A stretch of DNA of 43,715 nt from Bacillota bacterium (GTDB taxonomy: Bacteria > Bacillota > Clostridia > Lachnospirales > Anaerotignaceae): contig JAHZDZ010000016.1 of NCBI GenBank assembly GCA_019422105.1, forward strand, positions 1 to 43,715, read 5' to 3'. The notes beneath the pieces are model-generated. The model had not been told where the DNA came from, did not search any database, and worked only from the letters and a program-made list of their open reading frames with translations. This document shows, piece after piece, positions 1-9,064 of this stretch. Every line of letters starts with the position of its first letter. The stretch's first letter is position 1. Both the position numbers and the translations under genes were made by a program.

Positions 1-1298
<1,298 letters not shown>

Positions 1299-1302
<4 letters not shown>

Positions 1303-2867
1303 TCGCCCACCTCAATCTCTGCGATAATTTTGCGGATAGCTTCCCGCAGCTCGTCCTCCCGCGCAACGATTTCTTCAATCTCCGCGTTCAGCTTCACTAT
1401 ATCAATTTTTTCGCGGGTGTCCTCCGCCTCCACATAGGTGGTAACGGAAAGATTATAATCGCTTCTGATAATTTCGTCATAATCAGCCAAATGAGAAAAG
1501 TGTGGAATTTCTTCCCGCTTTGCAAACACGTCCACGATTCGGCCGATATTCTCCGGCGTCAGCTTATTGTTATTCGTCACCTTGATGCACTCGCCCGATG
1601 CGTCGATAAACAGAGTTTTGTTATCGTTCTTGTTTTTCTTCATCACCATAATACAGGTGGCGATGGACGTGCCGAAAAACAGATTGCTGGGCAGTTGAAT
1701 GATACAATCCACAAAGTTATTGTCTACGAGATATTTGCGTATTTTCTGCTCCGCGCCGCCGCGGTACATAATACCGGGGAAGCATACGATCGCCGCCGTG
1801 CCGCCCGTGGCAAGCCACGAAAGGCTGTGCATAATAAACGCCATGTCCGCCTTGCTCTTCGGCGCCAGAACGCCGGCAGGAGCAAAACGGGGATCATTGA
1901 TAAGCAGAGGATTTTCGTCTCCCGCCCATTTGATGGAGTAGGGCGGATTGGATACAATCAGCTCAAACGGTTCGTCATCCCAGTGCTGAGGCGCTGTAAG
2001 CGTATCCTCGCAGGCAACGCTGAATTTATCAAAACCCACATCATGGAGAAACATGTTGATGCGGCAAAGATTGTATGTAGTAATGTTGATTTCCTGTCCA
2101 TAGAAGCCGTTGCGGATGGCGTCCTTGCCAAGAACTTTTACAGCCTTTAAAAGCAGAGAACCACTGCCGCAGGCAGGATCATACACCTTATTGATTTCCG
2201 TTTTGCCCACCGTTCCAAGGCGTGTAAGCAGCTCGGACACATCGGCAGGTGTAAAGAACTCACCGCCTGATTTCCCCGCATTGGAGGCATACATAGTCAT
2301 GAGGTATTCGTAGGCATCGCCAAATGCATCGATAGAGTGGTCCTTCACACTGCCAAGGTTCATATCCGCAACGCCATTGAGCAGTTTAACCAGCTTTTCA
2401 TTGCGCTTGGTCACGGTAGAGCCCAGCTTATTGCTGTTGACATCATAATCATCAAACAATCCGGCGAAATCACTTTCCGCCTCGCTGCCCTTTGCGGATT
2501 CCTCAATGTGTCGGAACACCGTTTCTAAGGTCTCATTCAAATTTTCATCATTGGCCGCCTTGGCTCTGACATTGCAGAACAGTTCGCTGGGCAGTATAAA
2601 AAAGCCTTTTTCTTCTACCAACCCACTCCGCGCTTCTTCCGCTTCGGCGTCCTGCATGGCGGCAAAATCAAAATCCGGATTACCGGCTTCGGCCTCACCG
2701 TTATTTATGTAGCTGCACAGGTTTTCTGAAATATATCGGTAGAACATTGTGCCGAGGACATAGTTCTTAAAATCCCATCCGTCTACCGCTCCGCGCAACT
2801 CATCTGCAATTGCCCAGATCGCACGGTGGAGTTCATCGCGCTCCTGTTCCTTTTTTGTGTCAACCAT
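1299..2867 (-). CDS. hsdM: Type I restriction-modification DNA adenine methyltransferase subunit HsdM
   Basis: 522-residue N6-adenine methyltransferase of a type I system; it transfers a methyl group from S-adenosylmethionine to the adenine of the site chosen by HsdS. The helical HsdM N-terminal domain occupies about residues 10-150 (it includes AIADELRGAVDGWDFKNYVL). The methyltransferase core follows, with SAM motif I DPACGSGSLLLKA near 230 and catalytic motif IV SNPPYS near 310. The C-terminus is a charged helical tail that typically contacts HsdS. Length is normal for the family. A GGAGGAAC ribosome site precedes ATG 2867. The gene overlaps the upstream XRE gene by 8 bp and hsdS by 4 bp, so XRE-hsdM-hsdS form one operon. 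Confidence 0.97.
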
Positions 2868-3114
2868 TTTCTGTTCCTCCGTCTTCCTCTGGAATAAATT
2901 CTAAAATATCATCCTCACCGCAGTGCAGTACGCAGCAAATACGCTCCACACCGTCAAGCAGGATATACCCGCTTTGTTTCAACCGTGTAATGATGCAGGC
3001 AGAAAATCCCGCCTTCTGCTGAAGCTGTACTTTTGCCATGTCTCTTTTTACCGATAAATGAAGGTAAGGTAACGGTTTGAACAAAACCCATTCAATCCGT
3101 AAAAATAGCCACAC
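2860..3114 (-). CDS. Small XRE-type helix-turn-helix regulator upstream of hsdM
   Basis: The core from MAKVQLQQKAGFSACIITRL through VERICCVLHCGEDDILEFIP matches the Cro/C1-type helix-turn-helix proteins of 65-75 residues common in Clostridia, ending in the familiar C-x(n)-DILE(F/Y)IP. Such proteins are predicted DNA-binding repressors and often sit beside restriction-modification or mobile genes. The start is uncertain: ATG 3114 gives 84 residues, but the first 10-15 come from a dispersed repeat (3088-3121) and have no good ribosome site, and a TTG start near the FKPLPYLHL segment is possible. The 3' end overlaps hsdM by 8 bp, which suggests operon control of the modification genes. Confidence 0.75.
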   Translation of the reverse strand: MWLFLRIEWVLFKPLPYLHLSVKRDMAKVQLQQKAGFSACIITRLKQSGYILLDGVERICCVLHCGEDDILEFIPEEDGGTENG

Positions 3115-3121
3115 TGCGGCT
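3088..3121. repeat. 34-bp dispersed repeat, copy 1
   Basis: On the minus strand this reads AGCCGCAGTGTGGCTATTTT and then the block TACGGATTGAATGG. The same 34 bases with one difference lie at 13857-13890 on the plus strand. The unit contains an AATAGCC/GGCTATT-type inverted repeat. It forms the first codons of the predicted XRE start. Confidence 0.9.
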
Positions 3122-3130
3122 GTTTTTCAT

Positions 3131-3416
3131 TTCTGACTGCCATATCACACACCTATCAATTTTGTCAACAGATATTGTCTTATTCTATCACGCAGATGCG
3201 AATTTCACAATTTTTATATTGACGGTTAAGACAAAAATAGAGCGCAATCCGTCTGATTATTCGCCGTGCAGCTTAAATATACCCCCTGACCGATAATTCT
3301 TACGCCGCAGAAGAAAAAACCAATCGCAAGAAACAAAGCCTGACACACGCGCACATTGGACGGCTGGTCCGTCAGACTTTTTATTTTGCCGTGAAAAGCA
3401 GTGTGTTAGCCCCTGA
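3131..3416. other. Non-coding stretch before the collagen-like fragment
   Basis: No credible gene. It holds the possible XRE promoter on the minus strand and a plus-strand hairpin GACGG-CTGGT-CCGTC (about 3359-3375) followed by a T-rich run, which could be an old terminator. The minus strand around 3330-3350 carries a GTGTGTCAGG stretch reminiscent of the dispersed intergenic repeats listed below, so a repeat may have inserted next to the broken gene. Confidence 0.5.
3141..3168 (-). promoter_or_regulatory. Possible promoter for the XRE-hsdM-hsdS operon
   Basis: Minus-strand -35 TTGACA (3163-3168), a 16-bp spacer and a weak -10 GATATG (3141-3146). The -35 is perfect and the -10 poor. Confidence 0.4.
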
Positions 3417-4022
3417 CAATCACAAGGTTGTGCGGACAGCACCGCAGCCACGGGTACCACAGGGCCAACAGGTCCGACCGGCTCTGCCCCCGCCATTACC
3501 ATAGGCACAACAACAACCGGGGAGCCGGGTACACCCGCTATGGTTGTCAATGTCGGCACACCCTACGACCCTGTACTGAATTTCACCATACCACGCGGCG
3601 CGCCCGGCCCTTACGCCCCCTCCTACGGCTACTACCTTGTCCATAACGGTACCCTGCAAAACCGCGATTATCTTCTGATGAGAACAATCAGCACAGGCGG
3701 AAGCGATATTGTCCTTCAAGCGGACGCAAACACCATATCGCTGAGGGAAGGCTTTCTTTATTTAATATCCTTCAACGTTTCTTCTATTGTACCGGACAGC
3801 TTGCTTCTGATACCTGTAGTAAACGGCACACTTGACTTTTACAACAACTCCAGGGCATACGCGCCCACACCGTCAAATCAGGTCATCAATGTCTTATTGA
3901 CCTATCTATTCCCCGTGACGGTGCCTGTGGAAATAAAGTTTCAGGCCGGTCTGCCCTCCGGTACCTCCGCAAGAAACGCGGACGGCATTGTGTCCGTTGT
4001 ACAGCTTGGACTGCTGTCCTGA
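3417..4022 (+). pseudogene. Collagen-like (Gly-X-Y) surface or exosporium-type protein, 5' end missing
   Basis: The frame is open from 3417, just after a TGA at 3414, and begins with a short collagen-like segment: GTTGPTGPTG, then GEPGTPA and later PRGAPGPY. A globular tail of about 135 residues follows, which includes YYLVHNGTLQNRDYLL and ends VSVVQLGLLS. Gly-Pro-Thr repeats with a compact C-terminal domain are typical of BclA-like spore-surface and other collagen-like proteins in Firmicutes. There is no ATG, GTG or TTG in frame before ATG 3540, which lies inside the domain boundary and lacks a ribosome site. The gene therefore looks truncated at its 5' end, by deletion within the repeat tract or by a mis-assembled repeat. 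An ORF from 3540 (160 residues) is the most that could be translated. Confidence 0.7.
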
Positions 4023-4078
4023 TACAACAGCAAAAAAAATTATTCCGCATCGAAAACAGAAAAAAGGAGCAGATAACT

Positions 4079-4594
4079 ATGAATAATAAGGATTTTGTCC
4101 CAAATATTTACCGCAGCAACGGTTTTCTTTCCGTTTCCGGCACTGTAATGAGCATCACAAATATGAGCGACGACGGTTGCTCCAGCAAAATGTATCAGGT
4201 GGAGGATGCAATGGGCTCCATCACAAATTTTATCGTAACTCCCCAGACCTACTTTGTTGACTTTGAAAAAATTTATCCCGGCATGGAGGCAACCTTCTTT
4301 TATGATGCCGGTGCCCCTGTCCCGCTTATTTATCCGCCTCAGTTCAATGCCGTTGTTGTAGCCTCCGATGAGGAGGATGAAAACGTCATGGTGGGCCGCT
4401 TCGGTGCAAACCTGGTAAGCCAGGACCGCTCTTTGAAATTAATCATGTCCCCCTCGACGGAGATAGAGCTGACAAACGGTCAGCCCTTTAACGGAAGCTT
4501 TATCAACAGGGATATAGTCGTTGTATACGGCGCTACCACAAGAAGCATTCCTCCCCAGACAACGCCGGAAAAAATAGTCGTACTGTGCCGTTAA
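4079..4594 (+). CDS. Unknown 171-residue protein next to the collagen-like fragment
   Basis: I do not recognise a named family. The start ATG 4079 has an AAAGGAG ribosome site. The protein has no signal peptide and no membrane segment. It appears beta-rich, opening with SGTVMSITNMSDDG and later containing TYFVDFEKIYPGMEATFFYD, PLIYPPQFNAVVVA and a conserved-looking C-terminus (FINRDIVVVYGATTRSIPPQ). The pattern of strand, turn and VYG-x-TTRSIPPQTTP suggests a small barrel of the kind that binds partners rather than an enzyme; this is only inference. It lies 56 bp after the collagen-like fragment and before a terminator, so the two may have formed one operon. Confidence 0.8.
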   Translation: MNNKDFVPNIYRSNGFLSVSGTVMSITNMSDDGCSSKMYQVEDAMGSITNFIVTPQTYFVDFEKIYPGMEATFFYDAGAPVPLIYPPQFNAVVVASDEEDENVMVGRFGANLVSQDRSLKLIMSPSTEIELTNGQPFNGSFINRDIVVVYGATTRSIPPQTTPEKIVVLCR

Positions 4595-4660
4595 GCTGAC
4601 AAGGCGGTTGTCTACAAAATGGGCGGGTTTTGCATGTAATTTCTACGGAAAAACCTTAAA

Positions 4661-4711
4661 ACAGGGGGTAAAGGCAGTATGTGTAAACTGCCTCCCTCTG
4701 TTTTTATTTTT
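4661..4711 (+). terminator. Rho-independent terminator after the 4079-4594 gene
   Basis: A long stem combines ACAGGGGG with CCCTCTGT and GGCAGT with ACTGCC around an 8-nt loop, followed by TTTTTATTTTTC. Confidence 0.85.
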
Positions 4712-4775
4712 CTTTTCATACACACACTTCTCCTTCATTTGCCATGTGAGCAAATTCCAGCTTTTTCTTTTCTCA

Positions 4776-4809
4776 GGTCGGCTTTCTTACAGGGCCGGCC
4801 GCTTTTTTC
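4776..4809 (+). terminator. Second terminator-like hairpin before corA
   Basis: GGTCGGC pairs with GCCGGCC (one G-U) around an 11-nt loop and is followed by GCTTTTTTC. It may back up the terminator at 4661. Confidence 0.6.
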
Positions 4810-4816
4810 TTTCCTC

Positions 4817-4845
4817 TTGAAACCTTTTTTCAGGAGTGTTAAAAT
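4817..4845 (+). promoter_or_regulatory. Sigma-A-type promoter of corA
   Basis: -35 TTGAAA (4817-4822), 17-bp spacer, -10 TAAAAT (4840-4845); corA starts 30 bp further on. Confidence 0.75.
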
Positions 4846-4875
4846 AAGCTAATATGACAGGAAAGGGCAAAGAAT

Positions 4876-5796
4876 ATGATATATGAATTGAAAGATAACG
4901 CCATTTATCCCTCTTCCTTAGACGCGGAATCCTATCTGCCGGGGGAAGAAGGCAAATATATTGGAATATTTAAGCTCAACGGTGAAAAGACAGTCTGCCT
5001 GAAGGATACTATCCCGCCAAATGTCCTGCACTGCGCCCTGTCAAACAAAATGTCGCGCTTTGAAAGCCATGACGGCACAGACGTTTTTTGTATCAATATG
5101 ATAAACGTAAGTTCCTTTTCAGACGCTCCGGCTAAAATCTACATATTTTTACAGTGTCGCTTTATGCAGTTTGTCACAGACGCCCCCTCCCTTGTGAGAG
5201 AGCGGATTGAGGATATATCAAAAGACGGCGTCACCTTCGCTTCTCTGCTCTATTCCTTTTTTGAAGGTCTCTTCACGGAGGATCTGGAACGTCTTGAAAA
5301 ATTGGAAAACGGCATTGCCAAGCTTGAAAATGAAATTCTGGAGGCAAAGCTGAATAAAAGGTATTCCAAAAAAATAATTTCCCTGCGCAAGCATCTGCGC
5401 ACCGTAAAGCAGTACTATGAACAGCTCATTGACATACTGGAATACATTGACGCCAACAAAAATCAACTCTACGAGGAAAGGGAGCTGAAATATTTCCGCA
5501 TTCTTTCCGGCAGGGTAAACCGCCTCTACAGCAAGGTTTTGAATTTACTGGATTACGTAACGGAGGTCAGGGAGGCGTACCAGTCCGAGGTTGACATCAG
5601 CCTGAATTCCACTATGCAGCTGCTGACCGTTATCACCATTATTTTTCTCCCTCTGACTCTCATCGCCGGCTGGTACGGCATGAATCTTCAAATGCCCGAA
5701 TACCGCTGCCCTTACAGCTACCCTGCTGTAACAGCCGTTTGTGTACTCATTGCCCTGGGAGCAATCTATTACTTTAAAAAGAAAAAGTGGTTTTAA
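4876..5796 (+). CDS. CorA-family divalent metal (Mg2+) transporter
   Basis: 306-residue CorA-type channel that lets Mg2+ (or Co2+/Ni2+) into the cell. The N-terminal 230 residues form the soluble domain with the long charged helix (EDLERLEKLENGIAKLENEI and on). The two C-terminal transmembrane helices follow: the first (about 247-265) ends in the signature Y-GMN motif (WYGMNLQMPE), and the second (about 277-298) is followed by the basic tail FKKKKWF. The pore loop is MPEYRCPYSYPA, without the common MPE-x-GW form, so metal preference is not predicted. Length is normal for the family. It appears co-transcribed with the DUF5721-like gene 20 bp downstream. Confidence 0.92.
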   Translation: MIYELKDNAIYPSSLDAESYLPGEEGKYIGIFKLNGEKTVCLKDTIPPNVLHCALSNKMSRFESHDGTDVFCINMINVSSFSDAPAKIYIFLQCRFMQFVTDAPSLVRERIEDISKDGVTFASLLYSFFEGLFTEDLERLEKLENGIAKLENEILEAKLNKRYSKKIISLRKHLRTVKQYYEQLIDILEYIDANKNQLYEERELKYFRILSGRVNRLYSKVLNLLDYVTEVREAYQSEVDISLNSTMQLLTVITIIFLPLTLIAGWYGMNLQMPEYRCPYSYPAVTAVCVLIALGAIYYFKKKKWF

Positions 5797-5816
5797 ACCA
5801 TAGGAAAGGAAAAAAA

Positions 5817-6284
5817 ATGCGCGCATATGCTGTAGACCAAATCAAGGAATTTATGTCTCTCCTTTTCAAAAGCACTGTATTTGACGCCTTTGAGTTAAGG
5901 ACAGCGGACGTTGTCACCTATATCGCCTATACCATTGATGGGAAATTGCAGAAGGACTTTTTTACACTGGATGAGCAGGAAGCACTTCAAAGAAAATACT
6001 GCCTGTGGTCTGAAGTCAAGCCCATTGTCTTCCAGTTTATAAAGGGAAGCAAGCTGCCAAAATCCATTAAAATCGTCTTTTCCCTGCCGGAAGCGGAGAC
6101 AGCGGCCATATCGGAAAACGCCTCCGTGCTTTTTCTGAACCTGATTTATGAAAATAAACAGCTCTCCCTCGTCACAGGCTCCGCACAAAAGAGCTTTTCT
6201 CTGGATAAAAGCCTGGATTACCAGTGGGAGGAATATGTCGGCAGCTTTTTGAAGAAAAACAATATTGCCGTCTATACGGATTAA
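5817..6284 (+). CDS. DUF5721-like protein of unknown function
   Basis: A 155-residue soluble protein starting MRAYAVDQIKEFMSLLF. The start at ATG 5817 is preferred over an upstream in-frame GTG at 5787 because AGGAAAGGAAAA lies directly before it. The sequence (an N-terminal helix, then DVVTYIAYTIDGKLQKDFFT and the C-terminal YQWEEYVGSFLKKNNI) resembles a Lachnospiraceae-type family I recall as DUF5721; that assignment is from memory. No catalytic motif or membrane segment is visible. It follows corA by 20 bp and is closed by a strong terminator, so it is probably expressed with corA. Confidence 0.8.
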   Translation: MRAYAVDQIKEFMSLLFKSTVFDAFELRTADVVTYIAYTIDGKLQKDFFTLDEQEALQRKYCLWSEVKPIVFQFIKGSKLPKSIKIVFSLPEAETAAISENASVLFLNLIYENKQLSLVTGSAQKSFSLDKSLDYQWEEYVGSFLKKNNIAVYTD

Positions 6285-6297
6285 ACAAACGCTGTGT

Positions 6298-6322
6298 CCT
6301 CCCCTTTGGGAGGCTTTTTTTT
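6298..6322 (+). terminator. Terminator of the corA-DUF5721 unit
   Basis: CCTCCC-CTTT-GGGAGG stem followed by CTTTTTTTT. Confidence 0.9.
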
Positions 6323-6350
6323 GCCGCCGGGCACAGGTGCATTCATTTTG

Positions 6351-6377
6351 TTAGCACTCACTTCAATCGAGTGCTAA
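6351..6377. promoter_or_regulatory. CIRCE operator for HrcA upstream of htpG
   Basis: TTAGCACTC, nine bases, GAGTGCTAA: a perfect match to the CIRCE consensus. HrcA binds this element and represses chaperone genes until heat stress. It lies 7 bp upstream of the htpG -35, rather than at the transcription start as in many groESL operons. Confidence 0.97.
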
Positions 6378-6384
6378 ATTTTTC

Positions 6385-6412
6385 TTGACATTTGTCCCAC
6401 CGGTGATAAAAT
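6385..6412 (+). promoter_or_regulatory. htpG promoter
   Basis: -35 TTGACA (6385-6390), 16-bp spacer, -10 TAAAAT (6407-6412). Confidence 0.85.
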
Positions 6413-6427
6413 AGAACTAACAATTCG

Positions 6428-6441
6428 ATCACAATTGTGAT
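6428..6441. promoter_or_regulatory. Perfect 14-bp palindrome in the htpG 5' UTR
   Basis: ATCACAATTGTGAT is perfectly self-complementary. It lies just after the predicted transcription start and before the ribosome site, where a bound repressor would block transcription. It is not CIRCE. The binding protein is unknown. Confidence 0.6.
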
Positions 6442-6466
6442 ACTCAGAAATAAAGGAGGAACTTTT

Positions 6467-8437
6467 ATGGCACAGGAAAAGGGAAATTTATCCATAAACA
6501 GCGAAAATTTCTTACCTATTATCAAAAAATGGCTCTACACAGACAAGGATATTTTTATCAGGGAATTGGTTTCAAATGCCTGCGATGCTGTCACAAAGCT
6601 TCAGAAACTCATGAATATGGGGGAAGCGGACCATATACCGGCAGATGAAACATTTAAAATAACCGTTATTTTGGATAAAGAGAACAAAACAATAAAAATT
6701 TCCGATAACGGTATCGGCATGACAGATGAGGAAATCAAAAAATATATCAACCAGATTGCTTTTTCCGGCGCCAACGATTTCCTTGCGAAATTCCAGGAAA
6801 AAACAGACGATTCCAATGAAATTATAGGACACTTCGGACTTGGCTTTTACTCCGCCTTCATGGTATCAGACAAAGTGGAAATTGACACCCTCTCCTATCA
6901 GGTGGGCGCAAAGGCGGCCAAATGGTCCTGTGAGGGCGGCATTGACTACGAAATGGAGGAAGGCACCCGCGGAACAAGAGGAACCACCATTACCCTCTTT
7001 GTCGGAGAGGATGGGGAGGAATTTCTCACCGAGGGCACAATGCATGCCGCACTGCGGAAATACTGCTCCTTCATGCCTGTAGAAATTTATGTGGAAACTG
7101 TAAAACAGGAGGAAGCAAAAGAGGAAACTCTCTCCCCTGAGGAAGTCCCTTCCGAAAAGGGGGAGTCTCAGGCTTTAGACCCTGAGGAGAAGGCTGAAAA
7201 GGAGGAGCCGTCCCCTATCAATGACACAACACCTCTTTGGCTGAAGCAGCCTAAGGATTGTACCGACGAGGAATATAAAGCATTTTACCACAAGGTATTC
7301 ACAGACATCAGTGATCCCCTGTTCTGGATACACTTGAATATGGATTATCCCTTCCGCCTGAAAGGAATACTGTTCTTCCCCAAACTTGTCACAGAGATGG
7401 ACGCGGCAAACGGAGAAATCAAACTTTATTCCAACCAGGTTTACATTGCTGACAACATCAAGGAGGTAGTCCCTGAATTTTTGCTTCTGCTCAAGGGTGT
7501 GATTGACTGTCCTGACCTGCCCCTTAACGTATCCAGAAGCGCACTGCAAAACGACGGCTACGCTTCAAAAATGTCCACCTATATCACAAAGAAAGTAGCC
7601 GATAAGCTAAATCAGCTCTTCAAAAACGAGCGAGAGGAGTATGAAAAATTCTTTGACGATATCAGCATATTCATCAAATACGGCTGTATCAAGGAGGAAA
7701 AGCTTTACGAGAAAATTAAGGACGCTGTTTTATACAACACCACAAACGGCGTACACAAAACACTGAGTGAGTATGAAGAGGCAAACAAGGAAAAGCTGGG
7801 CACTACCGTCTTTTATGTCACAGACGAAAACCAGCAGGCACAATATATCAACCTGTTTAAAGAGCAGGATATGGAAGCCCTGGTATTGTCCGCTCCCATA
7901 GACAAGCCCTTTGTCTCTTTTCTGGAATACAACGAAAAGGGAAAGCTTTCCTTTAAGCGCATTGACGCGGACATATCCGAGCATCTGAAAGAGGAGAAAA
8001 CAGAAAACGAGGAGGAAAAGAAAGCGGGAGAGGAGCTTGACAGCCAGCTTGAAACACTGTTCCGCGAAATTCTTCACAACGATAAGCTGAAGGTAAAGGC
8101 GGAGGGCCTGAAAACCGATTCTGTTTCCGCCATGATGCTTCTGAGCGAGGAATCCAGAAGAATGATGGAGATGATGGAGGCCTACAAGGGAAGGGACGAA
8201 TTCGCCGGAATTTTCGGCAATATAGAGCCGGACGAAACTCTGGTGCTCAACAAAAATAACAGCCTGGTAAAGTCACTGATTCAGCTGAAGGACAATACTG
8301 ACAAAATAGATGACATTGCTTTGGTCTGTGAACAGCTCTACGATTTGGCTCTTATGAGCTATAAACCGCTGTCCTCCGAACAGATGACTAAATTTATAGA
8401 GCGCAGCAATAAAATTCTTGAGAAAGTTGTAAAATAA
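6467..8437 (+). CDS. htpG: Molecular chaperone HtpG (bacterial Hsp90)
   Basis: 656-residue cytosolic ATP-dependent chaperone. The start at ATG 6467 is chosen because AAAGGAGGA (6452-6460) lies 6 bp upstream; a longer frame from 6437 has no ribosome site. The GHKL ATPase domain shows the Hsp90 motifs ELVSNACDAVTKL near 30, DNGIGMT near 83 and GHFGLGFYSAFMVSDKVEI near 120. A long acidic Glu/Pro-rich linker (about 215-260) separates it from the middle domain, which has NVSRSALQND near 355, and from the C-terminal dimerisation domain. The linker is longer and more acidic than in E. coli HtpG. It is a single-gene unit with a CIRCE operator upstream and its own terminator, implying heat induction through HrcA. 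Confidence 0.97.
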   Translation: MAQEKGNLSINSENFLPIIKKWLYTDKDIFIRELVSNACDAVTKLQKLMNMGEADHIPADETFKITVILDKENKTIKISDNGIGMTDEEIKKYINQIAFSGANDFLAKFQEKTDDSNEIIGHFGLGFYSAFMVSDKVEIDTLSYQVGAKAAKWSCEGGIDYEMEEGTRGTRGTTITLFVGEDGEEFLTEGTMHAALRKYCSFMPVEIYVETVKQEEAKEETLSPEEVPSEKGESQALDPEEKAEKEEPSPINDTTPLWLKQPKDCTDEEYKAFYHKVFTDISDPLFWIHLNMDYPFRLKGILFFPKLVTEMDAANGEIKLYSNQVYIADNIKEVVPEFLLLLKGVIDCPDLPLNVSRSALQNDGYASKMSTYITKKVADKLNQLFKNEREEYEKFFDDISIFIKYGCIKEEKLYEKIKDAVLYNTTNGVHKTLSEYEEANKEKLGTTVFYVTDENQQAQYINLFKEQDMEALVLSAPIDKPFVSFLEYNEKGKLSFKRIDADISEHLKEEKTENEEEKKAGEELDSQLETLFREILHNDKLKVKAEGLKTDSVSAMMLLSEESRRMMEMMEAYKGRDEFAGIFGNIEPDETLVLNKNNSLVKSLIQLKDNTDKIDDIALVCEQLYDLALMSYKPLSSEQMTKFIERSNKILEKVVK

Positions 8438-8483
8438 TTCAACACGGCAGTATACAAAATAGATTTGAAGGTTTCTCCACTTT

Positions 8484-8514
8484 AAAAACCGCGTGAATAC
8501 GCGGTTTTTTTATT
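8484..8514 (+). terminator. htpG terminator
   Basis: AAAAACCGCG-TGAATA-CGCGGTTTTTTT stem and U-run. Confidence 0.9.
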
Positions 8515-8550
8515 TAATGTGAATCATTTTGAGTAAAGTCCCGTTTAAAT

Positions 8551-9060
8551 GTTGACAGACAAACTGACAGGCTGATTTGTCAGGCTGTCAACAAATCTCT
8601 TTTAGTCACAAAAAGCTGGGGTTCGAGAACGCGGTGCCCTGAGCGGAATCCGCAGGGAAAGCAAATCGGAAGAGTTATCCGGCGTCGAAGCCGTTCCTCT
8701 GTGATACAAAAAAAGAGGCTGCGGCCAAAGGCCGATTCCCCTAAGGGGAAATCCTGGACAGGCTGGGGCCCTGTCCTGCTGACAGTTTTCCACAAACGAT
8801 ATTTGTCGGAGGCCCTAGAGAAAAAACTTTGTTTCAGAAAAACAGTACAGAAGACACCGCACCGAGTGAGGCAAAGTGCTGACCATGACAAAGGTCAAAC
8901 CTTGTGCGAGGAACAGGGCCTTATATTTCTGTCTCATTCAAAAAAGTTCCAAGGGGACTTTTTGACACGCTGTGGAAAGCCGATAAATCAATTTTTCTTT
9001 ATTTCAGAAATATACGATGGGGCACAGCGCGTATTCAGTCGGCTTCAGGCAACGTAAAAG
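8551..9060. repeat. Hairpin-rich non-coding repeat element, copy A
   Basis: About 500 bp without a credible gene. It opens with a nested inverted repeat (GTTGACAG/CTGTCAAC outside, CTGACA/TGTCAG inside, 8551-8592). Short perfect hairpins follow: GGCC-AAA-GGCC, TTCCCCT/AGGGGAA and GGACAGG/CCTGTCC. The part from about 8763 to 8970 is clearly similar to the reverse complement of 23881-24095: both contain TGCTGACCATGAC, an ACAGGGC-type block, TTTCTGT and TCATTCAAAAA in the same order. A 118-codon ORF (8701-9057) crosses it but has no ribosome site or family resemblance. Confidence 0.75.
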
Positions 9061-9064
9061 CCAA

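Noticed and set aside
3048..3143. A 31-residue ORF (MAVRNEKQPQCGYFYG and on) on the minus strand before the XRE gene
   Set aside because: Its ATG overlaps the predicted -10 box, and much of it is the dispersed 34-bp repeat; no family resemblance.
8701..9057. 118-codon plus-strand ORF in the repeat
   Set aside because: No ribosome site, low-complexity basic protein, lies in DNA similar to another non-coding repeat.
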